A stretch of DNA of 64,000 nt from Luminiphilus syltensis NOR5-1B (GCF_000158175.1 NZ_DS999411.1:633253-697252), one strand, 5' to 3'. Shown: positions 1 to 11,838, counted from the first letter of the stretch. The notes: a model not told the origin generated them from the sequence alone. Translations and numbers: made by a program.

Positions 1-31
1 ACTGCGGTCTTAATACACCGGAGGCACAACC

Positions 32-517
32 GTGAAAGGCGACGCAAAAGTAATCGAGTATTTGAATAAAGTTCTGGGCAATGAGCTCGTGGCCATCAAT
101 CAGTATTTCCTGCACGCGAAGATGTACAAGGACTGGGGCCTGACCGAACTCGGCGAGCACGAGTACCACGAATCCATCGATGAGATGAAGCACGCCGATG
201 AGCTGACCGAACGCATTCTTTTTCTTGAGGGTCTGCCAAATTTGCAGGACCTGGGTAAATTACTGATTGGTGAGACGCCCCGTGAAATGCTCGAATGCGA
301 TCTTAAGCTGGAGCATATCGCCCACGTCGACCTGAAAGAAGGCATTGCTCATTGCGAGACAGTGGGTGACTTCGTCTCCCGGGACTTGCTGCTGAGGATT
401 CTCGACGCCGAAGAAGAGCACATCGACTGGCTCGAGACCCAGATATCACTCATGGATCGTGTCGGAGAGCAGAATTATCTCCAGACCGCCATGAAGACCG
501 TCAAGCCTGACGAATAA
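32..517 (+). CDS. bfr: Bacterioferritin (heme-binding type)
   Basis: Iron-storage ferritin subunit that oxidises Fe(II) at a di-iron centre and stores it as mineral in a 24-mer cytoplasmic shell. All ferroxidase ligands are visible: E18, E51, H54, E94, E127 and H130. M52, the axial ligand of the intersubunit heme, is also present, so this is a heme-binding subunit. The length of 161 aa is normal for the family. The start is GTG, supported by a GGAGG about 7 bases upstream. No bacterioferritin-associated ferredoxin gene lies next to it. It is convergent with the glutaredoxin gene across a shared terminator. Identification is firm. Confidence 0.96.
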   Translation: MKGDAKVIEYLNKVLGNELVAINQYFLHAKMYKDWGLTELGEHEYHESIDEMKHADELTERILFLEGLPNLQDLGKLLIGETPREMLECDLKLEHIAHVDLKEGIAHCETVGDFVSRDLLLRILDAEEEHIDWLETQISLMDRVGEQNYLQTAMKTVKPDE

Positions 518-533
518 TGGGCAGTTGGTGAAA

Positions 534-563
534 TAAAAAAAGGCGGGAATTCCCGCCTTTTTT
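534..563. terminator. Bidirectional rho-independent terminator
   Basis: An A-run, the stem AGGCGGGA/TCCCGCCT and a T-run form a symmetric intrinsic terminator between convergent bfr and grxD. A second small hairpin (GTCTGG/CCAGAC, 566-583) follows directly. Confidence 0.88.
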
Positions 564-595
564 GCGTCTGGCGGATGCCAGACTTCAGCGGGCTG

Positions 596-916
596 TTACT
601 CGGACTCCGGCGCCCCCGCCACTACTTCACTGAGCTCGCCGGCTTCGTGCATCTCACAAACGATGTCACAACCGCCCACCAATTCGCCATCAACCCATAA
701 TTGGGGAAACGTGGGCCAGTTGCCGTACTGGGGAAGATTGGCGCGAATTTCCGGATTCGATAGCACGTCGACATAGGCAAACCGCTCACCGCACGCCATC
801 AGCGCCTGCACCGTTCTCGCCGAAAAGCCACATTGGGGCTGATTGGGCGAACCCTTCATGTACAGAATCACACGGTTATTGCTGATCTGATCCTTGATAG
901 TCTCTATAACGTCCAT
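596..916 (-). CDS. grxD: Monothiol glutaredoxin, Grx4 family
   Basis: Monothiol glutaredoxin that binds a bridging [2Fe-2S] cluster with glutathione and works in iron-sulfur cluster trafficking in the cytosol. The signature C29-G-F-S32 is present, as are the WPTFPQLW segment around the cis-proline and the GGCDI glutathione-contact motif near the C-terminus. The length of 106 aa matches GrxD. It is convergent with bfr, another iron-handling gene. The start ATG is preceded by GAGGAAGC. Confidence is high because the CGFS motif is diagnostic. Confidence 0.96.
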   Translation of the reverse strand: MDVIETIKDQISNNRVILYMKGSPNQPQCGFSARTVQALMACGERFAYVDVLSNPEIRANLPQYGNWPTFPQLWVDGELVGGCDIVCEMHEAGELSEVVAGAPESE

Positions 917-1057
917 AACGCTTCCTCAACAAAAATGTTCAATGTCCTAGTGTAATAGGTTGTGGTGCCAAGGTGTTAATTCAAGCGGCGGGTGTTTCGC
1001 GGGCACCGCTTAATCGGTATGCTTCAGCGCTCTTTTTTCTAAGGTTTGGTTTTCTTC

Positions 1058-2263
1058 ATGACCACCTACGCATCCCGCATCATGCCTACTTACGGTCGCC
1101 TGCCCGTGTCCTTCAGCCGCGGCGCAGGCGAGCTCCTGTTCGATGGCGACGATCGACCCTATATCGATGGTGTCAGCGGCATCGCCGTGACCAACCTCGG
1201 CCATTGCCACCCCGCCGTCACCAAGGCGATCACAGCCCAGGCTGGTGCGCTGGTGCATACCTCCAATCTTTACCGCATTGATACGCAGGAAGCACTGGCC
1301 GCAACGCTCACCGATGCGACCGGTATGGATAACGTGTTTTTCTGCAACTCGGGTGCGGAAGGTAACGAGACAGCGATCAAGCTCGCGCGCCAGTACGGCG
1401 CACAAAAAGGCATCGAGCACCCCGGTATCGTGGTGCTCGAGGCGGCATTCCACGGTCGCACCATGGCCGCCCTTTCAGCGACCGGGAATGAAAAGCTGCA
1501 GCTAGGTTTTGGCCCAATGCTCGAGGGCTTCTATCGGGTGGCGAGAGACGACATCGAGGCCATATCAAGGCTGGCTGAAGCGCACGCCAATATTGTTGCC
1601 GTACTCGTGGAACCGATTCAGGGAGAAGGCGGCGTATATCCGCTCCCCGTTGAGTACCTGAAGCAGCTTCGGGCAATTTGCGACCAACACCAGTGGCTGC
1701 TGATGTTTGACGAAGTCCAGTGCGGCAACGGGCGTTGTGGCAGCCTTTACGCGTTCCAGCGCATCGGTGTTACCCCCGACGTCCTGGTCACAGCGAAAGG
1801 CCTCGGTAACGGTGTTCCCATTGGGGCCTGCATGGCGCGGGGCGACGCCGCCGAGGTCATGGCACCCGGCCATCATGGCACCACCTACGGCGGCAATCCG
1901 CTGGCGTGCAGCGCGGCTCAGGCCGTCGTCGATACCCTCATCGGCGAGCAGCTTTGGGATCGGGCAGACCCGATTCGGGCCGCCGTGCTTGAAGGGTTTC
2001 GGGAACGACTCGCCGAACCCGGTTGGGTCAGGGAGGTACGGGGTACGGGACTGATGATCGGTATTGAACTGACCCTTCCCTGTGACGGGCTTGTTCAGTG
2101 CGGCCTCGATCAGGGGGTTTTACTCAATGTGACTGCAGGCCGTACGGTACGCCTGCTGCCACCATTGGTCATGTCCGATGAAAACGCCCGGGTCCTCGGC
2201 GGTGGTGTTGCAGAGGCTATCGGCGCAATGATGGCCCGACAAACGCAAACAAAAGGAGCGTGA
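1058..2263 (+). CDS. argD: Acetylornithine aminotransferase
   Basis: PLP-dependent class III aminotransferase. It makes N-acetylornithine from the semialdehyde in arginine biosynthesis and may also serve as succinyldiaminopimelate aminotransferase. The glycine-rich NSGAEGNETAIKLAR phosphate-binding region, the FDEVQ motif and the PLP lysine in TAKGLGNG (K247) are visible. I use ATG 1058. An in-frame TTG at 1046 would add four residues (MVFF) and cannot be excluded. The length is 401 aa. It is followed 3 bases after its stop by argF, so the two form an arginine operon. Confidence 0.93.
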   Translation: MTTYASRIMPTYGRLPVSFSRGAGELLFDGDDRPYIDGVSGIAVTNLGHCHPAVTKAITAQAGALVHTSNLYRIDTQEALAATLTDATGMDNVFFCNSGAEGNETAIKLARQYGAQKGIEHPGIVVLEAAFHGRTMAALSATGNEKLQLGFGPMLEGFYRVARDDIEAISRLAEAHANIVAVLVEPIQGEGGVYPLPVEYLKQLRAICDQHQWLLMFDEVQCGNGRCGSLYAFQRIGVTPDVLVTAKGLGNGVPIGACMARGDAAEVMAPGHHGTTYGGNPLACSAAQAVVDTLIGEQLWDRADPIRAAVLEGFRERLAEPGWVREVRGTGLMIGIELTLPCDGLVQCGLDQGVLLNVTAGRTVRLLPPLVMSDENARVLGGGVAEAIGAMMARQTQTKGA

Positions 2264-2266
2264 ACC

Positions 2267-3172
2267 ATGGCTCAGCCCCGGCATTTCCTGACGCTAGATG
2301 ATATCAATGCGGACGAGTTTCGTTCGATTATCGCTCGCGCAACGGAACTTAAACGTTTGCAGCGCGAGGGTATCAGTCACGCGCGCTATCCGGGCAAAGT
2401 GCTGGCAATGATTTTTGCCAAGGCCTCCACCCGAACCCGGGTCTCCTTCGAGGCCGGAATGACGCAACTCGGCGGCAGCGCCATGTTCCTGTCCGCCGCC
2501 GATACGCAACTGGGTCGCGGCGAGCCTGTTGAGGACACGGCGCGGGTTATCTCTTCGATGGTTGACGCTGTCATGATTCGCACCTTCGAACACAGCACGG
2601 TGGAACGCTTCGCCCGCATGAGCAGCGTCCCGGTCATCAACGGGCTGACCAATGATTTTCACCCCTGCCAACTGCTGGCCGACATGCAAACCTGGTTTGA
2701 GCATCGCGGTGATATCGCCGGCCGCAGGGTGTGTTGGCTGGGTGACGGCAACAACATGTGCCAGTCCTACATCAACGCCGCGAGATTACTGGACTTTGAA
2801 CTGGTCATTGCCTGCCCCGAGGGCTACGAACCCGACGCTGATCTGGTCGCAAAGAATGCCGAGCGCGTCCGGATCGAACACGATGCCGATGCTGCAGTTG
2901 AGGGTGTCGACCTGCTGGTGACCGATGTCTGGGCATCGATGGGTCAGGAGGAAGAGCAGAAAATCAGGGAGGCGGCAATGGCCCCCTTCCAGTTGTCGCG
3001 CGGCCTGCTCGCCCGGGCGGCAAAAGATGCGCTTTACCTGCATTGCCTGCCGGCCCATCGGGGTGAAGAAATTACCGCCGAGCTTATGGACGCCCCCGAC
3101 TCGGTCATCTGGGATGAGGCCGAAAACAGGCTGCATGCGCAGAAAGCGCTGCTCGAATTCCTGCTGGGCTAG
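2267..3172 (+). CDS. argF: Ornithine carbamoyltransferase
   Basis: Transfers the carbamoyl group from carbamoyl phosphate to ornithine, giving citrulline in the arginine pathway. The carbamoyl-phosphate motif S54-T-R-T-R58 and the ornithine-side motif H259-C-L-P262 are both intact. The length of 301 aa fits the short ArgF type. The start ATG lies 3 bases after argD and the AAAAGGAG Shine-Dalgarno sits inside the argD end, which implies co-transcription. No clear terminator follows; a 7-bp hairpin at 3194-3226 lacks a T-run. Confidence 0.95.
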   Translation: MAQPRHFLTLDDINADEFRSIIARATELKRLQREGISHARYPGKVLAMIFAKASTRTRVSFEAGMTQLGGSAMFLSAADTQLGRGEPVEDTARVISSMVDAVMIRTFEHSTVERFARMSSVPVINGLTNDFHPCQLLADMQTWFEHRGDIAGRRVCWLGDGNNMCQSYINAARLLDFELVIACPEGYEPDADLVAKNAERVRIEHDADAAVEGVDLLVTDVWASMGQEEEQKIREAAMAPFQLSRGLLARAAKDALYLHCLPAHRGEEITAELMDAPDSVIWDEAENRLHAQKALLEFLLG

Positions 3173-3340
3173 CACCGGCCGGGAAGTCGACCAATAACCA
3201 AAGTCGCTAAAACAGATTATGGTTATAAAAAAATAATCCACCTCGCTCGATACCCGCGATTCGCCTTGTCCCCAGACTGATTTGTTGCATTTACTGATCT
3301 GGCAAGTTAGCGAGCACTAGCTCGTCGTGTTGCGAACATG

Positions 3341-3349
3341 TTTTCCACA
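3341..3349 (+). promoter_or_regulatory. Possible DnaA-box-like site upstream of nrdA
   Basis: TTTTCCACA differs at one base from the consensus DnaA box TTATNCACA. DnaA regulates nrdAB in E. coli, so the position is suggestive, but one nine-mer is weak evidence. No clear NrdR box pair was seen in this leader. Confidence 0.25.
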
Positions 3350-3398
3350 AAATAACCCCGCTCCAATACCCTTGCATTGGCATCGCGACCCGCCTATC

Positions 3399-3456
3399 TT
3401 GGGGTTTCTCGGACAAGAAACCCCAACATATGGGGTTTCGTCGACGAGTCACCCCA
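3399..3456 (+). promoter_or_regulatory. Attenuator-like leader of alternating complementary blocks before nrdA
   Basis: Four blocks alternate: TTGGGGTTTC (3399-3408), GAAACCCCAA (3417-3426), TGGGGTTTC (3431-3439) and ACCCCA (3451-3456). Blocks 1:2 pair over 10 bp, 2:3 over 9 bp with a 5-base loop, and 3:4 over 6 bp, so the hairpins exclude one another. The array ends about 47 bases before the nrdA ATG. It could act as an RNA switch or attenuator, or as overlapping operator half-sites on DNA. The rest of the 3173-3503 gap shows no gene. Confidence 0.5.
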
Positions 3457-3503
3457 ACAATAAACCCAGCGATGCCCAGGCCAGGCACGAAGGTGGAGAC
3501 GTA

Positions 3504-6389
<2,886 letters not shown>

Positions 6390-6414
6390 GTAAGCACAAC
6401 AAGAGGAATGAATT

Positions 6415-7680
6415 ATGTTGAATTGGGATGACTACCACGAAGAAGACGGCGGCAATAACGCAGCTGATATCGCCCCCGCTGTGGTTGAAAAAACCCTGGA
6501 TACAATAACGCAGGCCGAGGCTATCGATGATGGTGCGGCGTCTGTGTCCACCGCGACCCCTGAAGCTCAAGACCCCATGGCTTCCGAAGCGATCCGGAAG
6601 GCGGCAGAGGCTGTCGCCAGCCTCGACGTTGCTCCCGGTCTCGAGGAGCTGGAGATGGGTGCGCAGCGCGTCTCCGTGGACGAAAAAGCAATGATCAATT
6701 GTCGCGCCGACCTCAACCAGCTGGTGCCCTTCAAGTACGACTGGGCGTGGCAGAAGTACATTGATGGTTGCGCCAATCACTGGATGCCGCAGGAAGTGAA
6801 CATGACGGCCGATGTGGCCACCTGGAAGAGCAGTGATGGGCTCACCGAGGACGAACGTCGCATCGTACTCCGCTCGCTGGGCTACTTCTCGACCGCAGAT
6901 TCGCTGGTGGCCAACAATTTGGTACTGGGTATTTACCGCCTGATCACCAACCCCGAGTGCCGCCAATACCTGCTGCGCCAGGCCTTTGAAGAGGCGATTC
7001 ATACCCACGCCTATCAGTATTGTATTGAGTCGCTGGGGATGGATGAGGGCGCGGTCTTCAATATGTATCGCGAAGTACCGTCGGTCGCCAGAAAAGCGAC
7101 CTGGAGCCTCAGCCACACCCACTCCCTGTCGGATCCAAACTTCAAGACCGGTACCGTTGAAACGGATCAACAGCTGCTGCGGAATCTGGTCGGGTTTTAC
7201 TGTGTCACCGAGGGTATTTTCTTTTACTGCGGCTTTACCCAGATATTATCCATGGGCCGACGCAACAAAATGACCGGCGTTGCCGAGCAGTTCCAGTACA
7301 TCCTGCGGGATGAGTCGATGCATCTGAATTTCGGTATCGATGTGATCAACCAGATCAAACTGGAAAATCCACATCTGTGGACTGCGGAATTCCAGGAAGA
7401 AGTGGTGCAGATGATACTCGAGGGCACCCAACTCGAGATTGAATATGCCCGTGACACCATGCCGCGCGGCGTATTGGGTATGAACGCCGCCATGATGGAA
7501 GAATATCTCCAGTTTATCTGTAATCGACGACTCAACCAGCTGGGCCTGTCAGAGCAGTACCCCGGCGTACAGAATCCCTTTCCCTGGATGTCAGAGATCA
7601 TGGACCTGCGCAAGGAAAAGAACTTTTTCGAGACTCGGGTCATCGAGTACCAGACGGGCGGCGCCCTCACCTGGGACTAA
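6415..7680 (+). CDS. nrdB: Class Ia ribonucleoside-diphosphate reductase, beta subunit
   Basis: Radical-generating di-iron subunit of ribonucleotide reductase. The helix with E193, H196 and radical tyrosine Y200 matches the class Ia pattern E-x2-H-x3-Y, so it is not the tyrosine-less chlamydial form despite overall similarity. The second ligand motif RDESMH is present. At 421 aa it is longer than typical NrdB because of an acidic, Ala-rich, probably disordered N-terminal region of roughly 75 residues. An AAGAGGAA ribosome site precedes the ATG. It is the last gene of the nrd operon and is closed by a strong terminator. Confidence 0.95.
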   Translation: MLNWDDYHEEDGGNNAADIAPAVVEKTLDTITQAEAIDDGAASVSTATPEAQDPMASEAIRKAAEAVASLDVAPGLEELEMGAQRVSVDEKAMINCRADLNQLVPFKYDWAWQKYIDGCANHWMPQEVNMTADVATWKSSDGLTEDERRIVLRSLGYFSTADSLVANNLVLGIYRLITNPECRQYLLRQAFEEAIHTHAYQYCIESLGMDEGAVFNMYREVPSVARKATWSLSHTHSLSDPNFKTGTVETDQQLLRNLVGFYCVTEGIFFYCGFTQILSMGRRNKMTGVAEQFQYILRDESMHLNFGIDVINQIKLENPHLWTAEFQEEVVQMILEGTQLEIEYARDTMPRGVLGMNAAMMEEYLQFICNRRLNQLGLSEQYPGVQNPFPWMSEIMDLRKEKNFFETRVIEYQTGGALTWD

Positions 7681-7693
7681 AAAGCTAGACCTT

Positions 7694-7731
7694 AAAAAAG
7701 GCCGGCAACACACGTTGTCGGCCTTTTTTTT
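7694..7731. terminator. Bidirectional rho-independent terminator after nrdB
   Basis: An A-run, a GC-rich stem (GGCCGGCAAC paired with GTTGTCGGCC around the loop ACAC) and an eight-T tail. It also serves the convergent reductase gene ending at 7743. Confidence 0.9.
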
Positions 7732-7742
7732 ATTCCCGACCC

Positions 7743-8750
7743 TCAATCGAGGGTAACGAGACACTTACCCCGGGCGTTGCCGTGCATCATGTCGCAGAAG
7801 GCCTGTGGCGTTTTCTCAATGCCATGGTATTGCTGGTCAAAACCTTTTAACTCGCCTTTCTTCAGGCGTCTGCCCAGATCGTCCATAATCGCGGGAAACT
7901 GATCGATGTAGTCAGAGAACATAAACCCTTCCATACGCGCGCGCTTGGTAATCAATTCCCAGCAGTTGGTGACAGGATCGGGAGCTTCTGCCTCATATTG
8001 AGATATCGCACCGCAAAGCACCAAGCGCGCGTTTTCCCGTAACTGGCCCATCACGGTGTTCAACGCCGCTCCACCGACATTGTCGAAGAACAGGTCGATA
8101 CCCTCAGGCAGCGCCTGCTTCAGAGCAGCGTCCAGGTCGGGAGATTCTTCCCGCGAAATCGCGGCGTCGTAACCCACCTCTTCGACCAACCATTTCGCTT
8201 TTGCCGCCGAGCTTGTCAAGCCAACGGTGTAACACCCTTCGGCCTTGGCCAGTTGGCCCACAACCGTTCCCACAGCACCACCGGCGGCACTCACCACCAC
8301 GGTGTCCCCGCGCTGGGGCTTACCCACTTCCATCAATCCTATCCAGGCGGTAACACCCGTCGGACCCAGGGTGGACATGTATTCATGCAGGGGCACGCCC
8401 GGTGTCGTTTCAAGGATTGACGTCAGGTCGCTGCCATCGAGCACGCTGAATTCTTCCCACGCGGTGCGCGCATTGACGATAGCGCCTACAGGATAGTCAG
8501 GGTGTCGGGACTCAATGACTTCGCCGAGCACAATACTCTGTACCGGCTCGTTGAGTTTCATCCCCTCAAGGTAGTTATCACCGGCGCCCTCATTCATCCA
8601 CGCCCGGAAACCGGCATCGAGGGAAAACAGGCGATTTTTGATCAGAAAAAACCCCTCCTCAACGGCAGGCATAGGCACCTCAGCAACAGCGAAGTCCTCT
8701 TCGGCAATCTCACCCTGTGGATATCGGGCCAAAACAACGGCTTTAGGCAT
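7743..8750 (-). CDS. NADP-dependent medium-chain oxidoreductase (zinc-independent, CurA/YncB-like)
   Basis: A 335-aa medium-chain dehydrogenase/reductase without the zinc-binding cysteines. Relatives reduce the double bond of alpha,beta-unsaturated carbonyls with NADPH. The nucleotide-binding glycine motif AAGGAVGTVVGQLAK and the family segment DLFFDNVGGAALN are clear. Its ATG directly abuts the stop of the EthD gene upstream. It is the last gene of a minus-strand operon (10490 to 7743). It is one of three such reductases in the island; the other two resemble each other more than this one. The substrate is not predictable. Confidence 0.85.
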   Translation of the reverse strand: MPKAVVLARYPQGEIAEEDFAVAEVPMPAVEEGFFLIKNRLFSLDAGFRAWMNEGAGDNYLEGMKLNEPVQSIVLGEVIESRHPDYPVGAIVNARTAWEEFSVLDGSDLTSILETTPGVPLHEYMSTLGPTGVTAWIGLMEVGKPQRGDTVVVSAAGGAVGTVVGQLAKAEGCYTVGLTSSAAKAKWLVEEVGYDAAISREESPDLDAALKQALPEGIDLFFDNVGGAALNTVMGQLRENARLVLCGAISQYEAEAPDPVTNCWELITKRARMEGFMFSDYIDQFPAIMDDLGRRLKKGELKGFDQQYHGIEKTPQAFCDMMHGNARGKCLVTLD

Positions 8751-9113
8751 CTAACTTTTCTCCTTTATCGATGATTCAAACTCATCGACCATAAAACTCA
8801 CAATTTTATCGCGATCAAATAACCGCGCTTCGTCTGCTGCAATTTCTGCTGCCGCCTCTGGTTCACTCAGCGCAACCATGGCCGCATCAAACGTCGCCTG
8901 GTCAGGGAACCAGATCTCCAGGACCACATCACAGGGCAGCTCCCCTGCCTTCGGCGCTCCCGTCGCAGGGCGACAATAGCGTCTGACATAACGCTCGGCA
9001 TACCCCCTGAGGTACTTCTCACCGATCAACCGATGCCCGTTTTCGTAGCGCTGCTGGAATTCTTCCCGGCTGATATCCGGGCGTCGAGTAAGTAGCGTTA
9101 CCATTTTGATCAT
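8751..9113 (-). CDS. EthD domain protein (dimeric alpha-beta barrel)
   Basis: A small protein of about 120 aa of the EthD family, ferredoxin-like barrels often found near oxygenase or degradation genes and sometimes acting in ring chemistry. Visible features are the N-terminal strand MIKMVTLLTRRPDISREEF and an H-x-L-I-GEKYL segment. The ATG at 9113 is preferred over an in-frame GTG at 9131 because GAGGG lies upstream of it. It is tightly packed between an SDR and a reductase gene, so they share a transcript. The specific reaction is unknown. Confidence 0.75.
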   Translation of the reverse strand: MIKMVTLLTRRPDISREEFQQRYENGHRLIGEKYLRGYAERYVRRYCRPATGAPKAGELPCDVVLEIWFPDQATFDAAMVALSEPEAAAEIAADEARLFDRDKIVSFMVDEFESSIKEKS

Positions 9114-9120
9114 GAGTATC

Positions 9121-9894
9121 TCAGCCCTCACCCATCATTTCATCAACGGTAGGGATACGCCTTAGCGTCTGCCCCGCCGAGACATCGAGCACGACACCGG
9201 TCGCGAAGCAATCGTCGCTCGCCAGCCAGGCTGCGGCTTTGGCAATATCGAGTACCGACGCGAGTCGAGGCAGGGCAATCTCTTTTTTAAACGCCTTCTC
9301 GACCGTCGGCATCTGCAGATAGGCCTCTGTCATGGCGGAAGGGGTAAATCCGGGGGCGACGGCATTAACTCGAATGCCCCGGGCGCCGTATTCATTGGCC
9401 GCGATTCGCACCACGTGATCGGCGCCCGCTTTGGCGCCCGCGTAGGCTGCAAGTCCGGGGGGCGCGAGGAGCGCCGTTTGCGATGACGTGGTAACGATGG
9501 CACCGCCATCGCTCATTTTCTCCGCCATAAAGCGGATAAACATGACGGTACCGGCCAGATGAACATCGGCGCTGTGCATCACGGCATCGCGAGTGAGTTC
9601 GGCGATGGCGCCTCCGGCCTCAACACCGGCAAAATTGAGCGCCACATCCAGCTGGCCAAACTGTTCAACGGCAAAACTCGCGAGCCCTTCCAGCTGCTCA
9701 TCGCTGGTAATGTCACAGGTAAATGCGGCACAACCCAGATTCTTGGCGAGCGCGGCGACCTTTTCCCCGGAACGTGACGCGACAACCACCTGCGCTCCCG
9801 ATTCAAGACAATACCTGGCGGCGGCGGCACCCATACTGCGTTCATCGGATGCGCCCAAAACGACGACTACCTTACCTTCGAGTAACCCCATCAC
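9121..9894 (-). CDS. Short-chain dehydrogenase/reductase
   Basis: An NAD(P)-dependent SDR of 257 aa. The Rossmann motif is the divergent GASDERSMG type rather than TGxxxGxG. The catalytic Ser lies in TTSSQTA and the Tyr-Lys pair in YAGAK. The NFAG motif replaces NNAG. The C-terminal tail LRRIPTVDE resembles that of the SDR at 18944-19744, suggesting these two are paralogs. Genes on either side in the same operon are an NTF2-like protein and an EthD protein. The likely role is alcohol/ketone interconversion in the island pathway. Confidence 0.87.
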   Translation of the reverse strand: MMGLLEGKVVVVLGASDERSMGAAAARYCLESGAQVVVASRSGEKVAALAKNLGCAAFTCDITSDEQLEGLASFAVEQFGQLDVALNFAGVEAGGAIAELTRDAVMHSADVHLAGTVMFIRFMAEKMSDGGAIVTTSSQTALLAPPGLAAYAGAKAGADHVVRIAANEYGARGIRVNAVAPGFTPSAMTEAYLQMPTVEKAFKKEIALPRLASVLDIAKAAAWLASDDCFATGVVLDVSAGQTLRRIPTVDEMMGEG

Positions 9895-9965
9895 TATCTC
9901 CCTCCTACCTTGTCTGTCTTGTCTGTTGTTGTGCCTGATCAGTGCCGCCGAAGCAGTGAAACGGC

Positions 9966-10490
9966 CTATACCGGCCAGTTGCGCAGGCTGCTGAAATCCC
10001 TGCCACCACGCTGGCCGAAGGGAACCCTGGGGTTCTGCTCGCGGAAATCCTGATCGGTGGCGGGATCATTGCGGACCCAGTCGACAATTTCATAGCGTTT
10101 GACGATTCGCCAGTCACCAGCGCGACACTCGTATTCATCCACGTAGCGGCCCGATACCAACAGATCGAAGGCGTTGTCACCGTCAATGACGCGATGCTGG
10201 GCGAAAAAGTAAATTTCACCCTCGGCACGATCACCATGGATGCTGATATCCATTTGCCCAAGAATATGTTGGCTGGATTCCAGGTCAGACAAAAAACCCT
10301 GGGCGAATGCAACAAACTCCTCTGCCGATCCCGCCATCAAACCGCAGTCCACGTAGGCGCCTTCATGGAAGGCGGATCGGTGTAGATCCGGATCGAGTCG
10401 GTCCTGGCCACGGATGTAGCGCATACAGGCTGCAGCGATGTCTCGACGCGCAGCGAGATCCCGCACTTCAGCTTCTAAATCAAAGGCCAT
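9966..10490 (-). CDS. NTF2-like (SnoaL-type) protein
   Basis: A 174-aa member of the NTF2-like alpha+beta cone fold. This fold includes SnoaL cyclases, steroid isomerases, scytalone dehydratase and many proteins of unknown function next to degradation genes. The N-terminal helix with CMRYIRGQDRLD, the FHEGAYVDCG segment and the GRYVDEYE...WRIVKRYEIVDW strands are typical. It is the first gene of the minus-strand operon running to 7743, and its promoter overlaps that of the divergent SDR at 10675. Function within the fold cannot be settled from sequence. Confidence 0.75.
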   Translation of the reverse strand: MAFDLEAEVRDLAARRDIAAACMRYIRGQDRLDPDLHRSAFHEGAYVDCGLMAGSAEEFVAFAQGFLSDLESSQHILGQMDISIHGDRAEGEIYFFAQHRVIDGDNAFDLLVSGRYVDEYECRAGDWRIVKRYEIVDWVRNDPATDQDFREQNPRVPFGQRGGRDFSSLRNWPV

Positions 10491-10522
10491 AGCGTCGCCC
10501 TACACTTATTATTAGTTTGGTG

Positions 10523-10551
10523 ACTATCGCACAGCCGTTTTTAAATAACAA
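10523..10551 (-). promoter_or_regulatory. Sigma-70 promoter of the minus-strand operon
   Basis: On the minus strand TTGTTA (10546-10551) and GATAGT (10523-10528) are 17 bp apart. The -35 element overlaps the possible operator AACAAACAATGTTGACTGTT (10547-10566), which also covers the divergent promoter. Confidence 0.45.
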
Positions 10552-10557
10552 ACAATG

Positions 10558-10586
10558 TTGACTGTTTTTAAGTAAGCCGATACGGT
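10558..10586 (+). promoter_or_regulatory. Sigma-70 promoter of the SDR at 10675
   Basis: TTGACT (10558-10563) and TACGGT (10581-10586) with 17-bp spacing. The -35 overlaps the same AACAA...TGTT sequence as the divergent promoter, so one regulator could control both units. Confidence 0.45.
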
Positions 10587-10674
10587 CAGCAACCAATGTC
10601 GCCGGGTTCGCACTCGAGCATTAATCAGTGGGCGGCCAGAAATCCGGACCACTCATCATAAAAAAGGGGGATAT

Positions 10675-11430
10675 ATGGAACTGAGGCTGGATGGAAAAGT
10701 TGCGCTGGTGACGGGCGGCGGTAAGGGTTTGGGCAGAGCTTGCGCACTGGCCTTTGCGCGCGCCGGCGCCGATGTCGCCATTTGCGACGTCGACGAAACG
10801 GCGGCCGCAGCGGTTAAGGCTGAAATTGAAGCCGCAAACCAGCGCTGTTTTACCGGCAGCTGCAACGTGAGCAGCGCCGCCGAGGTAAAGGAGTTCTTCC
10901 ACGGCGCCGTCGAGGCGCTGGGTAGCCTGGATATCACGCTCAACAACGCCGGCGTATCAGCGCCGATAGTACCCCTCGCAGAGACTGAAGAAGCGGATTT
11001 CGACCGCTTGATGTCGGTCAACCTAAAGGGGGTGTGGCTGTGTCTGCGGGAAGCTCTGCGCATCATGGAGCCCCAGGGACAAGGCAATATCATCAATATG
11101 GATTCCGCCCTGGGACGACGAACTTTTCCTGGCGTTGGCCTTTACGTCAGCAGCAAATTCGCGGTGGCGGGTCTGACTCGTAATACCGCCATCGAGTACG
11201 CCGAAAAGGGTATTCGCATTAACGCCATGTGTCCGGGGAACGTGGCAACGCCACTGTTGGTGTCGTCAACTACCGAGGAAATGCAGGGCATTCTCGCGGA
11301 TCAACACCCTATGAAGCGCCTGGGTACCGAGGAGGAGATTGCCAATCTTGCTCTTTTTCTCGCCAGTGATGCATCGAGCTTTATGACCGGTGAGCTGGTT
11401 GCCGCTGATGGCGGATGGACCGCCCTCTAA
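10675..11430 (+). CDS. Short-chain dehydrogenase/reductase
   Basis: A classical SDR of 251 aa. It has the TGGGKGLG cofactor motif, NNAG, a catalytic Tyr-Lys pair in YVSSK, and the PG segment after the active site. An AAAAAGGGGG ribosome site lies upstream of the ATG. An acidic residue after the second strand (CDVDE) favours NAD(H). It stands alone on the plus strand between divergent and convergent neighbours. Its likely job is oxidising a secondary alcohol in the island pathway. The exact substrate is unknown. Confidence 0.88.
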   Translation: MELRLDGKVALVTGGGKGLGRACALAFARAGADVAICDVDETAAAAVKAEIEAANQRCFTGSCNVSSAAEVKEFFHGAVEALGSLDITLNNAGVSAPIVPLAETEEADFDRLMSVNLKGVWLCLREALRIMEPQGQGNIINMDSALGRRTFPGVGLYVSSKFAVAGLTRNTAIEYAEKGIRINAMCPGNVATPLLVSSTTEEMQGILADQHPMKRLGTEEEIANLALFLASDASSFMTGELVAADGGWTAL

Positions 11431-11435
11431 GACGA

Positions 11436-11747
11436 TTAGCTGACGTCAACCTCAAGCTGCCCGTTTTCGACCCGCACGGGGAAGGTTCGAACAGGAACCC
11501 GGGTGAGCTGACCCATCGGCTCACCGTCCTTCAGGTTAAAGCGTACTCCGTGCAGCGGACAGGAGATGAAGCATCCGCGGATGCGTCCACCCTCGAGCTC
11601 GGCTTCCTGGTGGGTGCATCGATTCTCGACCGCATAAAATTCATTGCTGGCACGGCACACCAATATTTTCATTCCGGCCAGTTCGACCGCTTTGCCGCTG
11701 TTGTTTTCCAGCACGTCGGCCGCAAAGGCCACCTGATAATCCGACAT
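11436..11747 (-). CDS. Rieske-type [2Fe-2S] ferredoxin
   Basis: A small electron carrier of 103 aa with the Rieske ligands C44-x-H46 and C63-x2-H66. Stand-alone Rieske ferredoxins pass electrons from a reductase to the terminal oxygenase in three-component dioxygenases. Two Rieske oxygenase alpha subunits are encoded nearby (13456-14631 and 27365-28747), so one of them is the likely partner. No ferredoxin reductase gene was found in the window. The gene ends 5 bases from the convergent SDR. Confidence 0.9.
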   Translation of the reverse strand: MSDYQVAFAADVLENNSGKAVELAGMKILVCRASNEFYAVENRCTHQEAELEGGRIRGCFISCPLHGVRFNLKDGEPMGQLTRVPVRTFPVRVENGQLEVDVS

Positions 11748-11838
11748 GTCTTGCTCCGATCAATAACGTAAAGGCCAGCAAACGAACCAACCTGAGAAAG
11801 GGATAGAGGATAGCACTGAGGCAGCCAATAAAAAAACC

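Noticed and set aside
973..1281. Open frames overlapping argD on both strands.
   Set aside because: These are shadows of a long, well-identified gene; the same holds for most overlapping frames in the window.
3327..3503. N-terminal extension of nrdA by 59 codons.
   Set aside because: It crosses the hairpin leader, shows no protein conservation, and a good ribosome site precedes ATG 3504.
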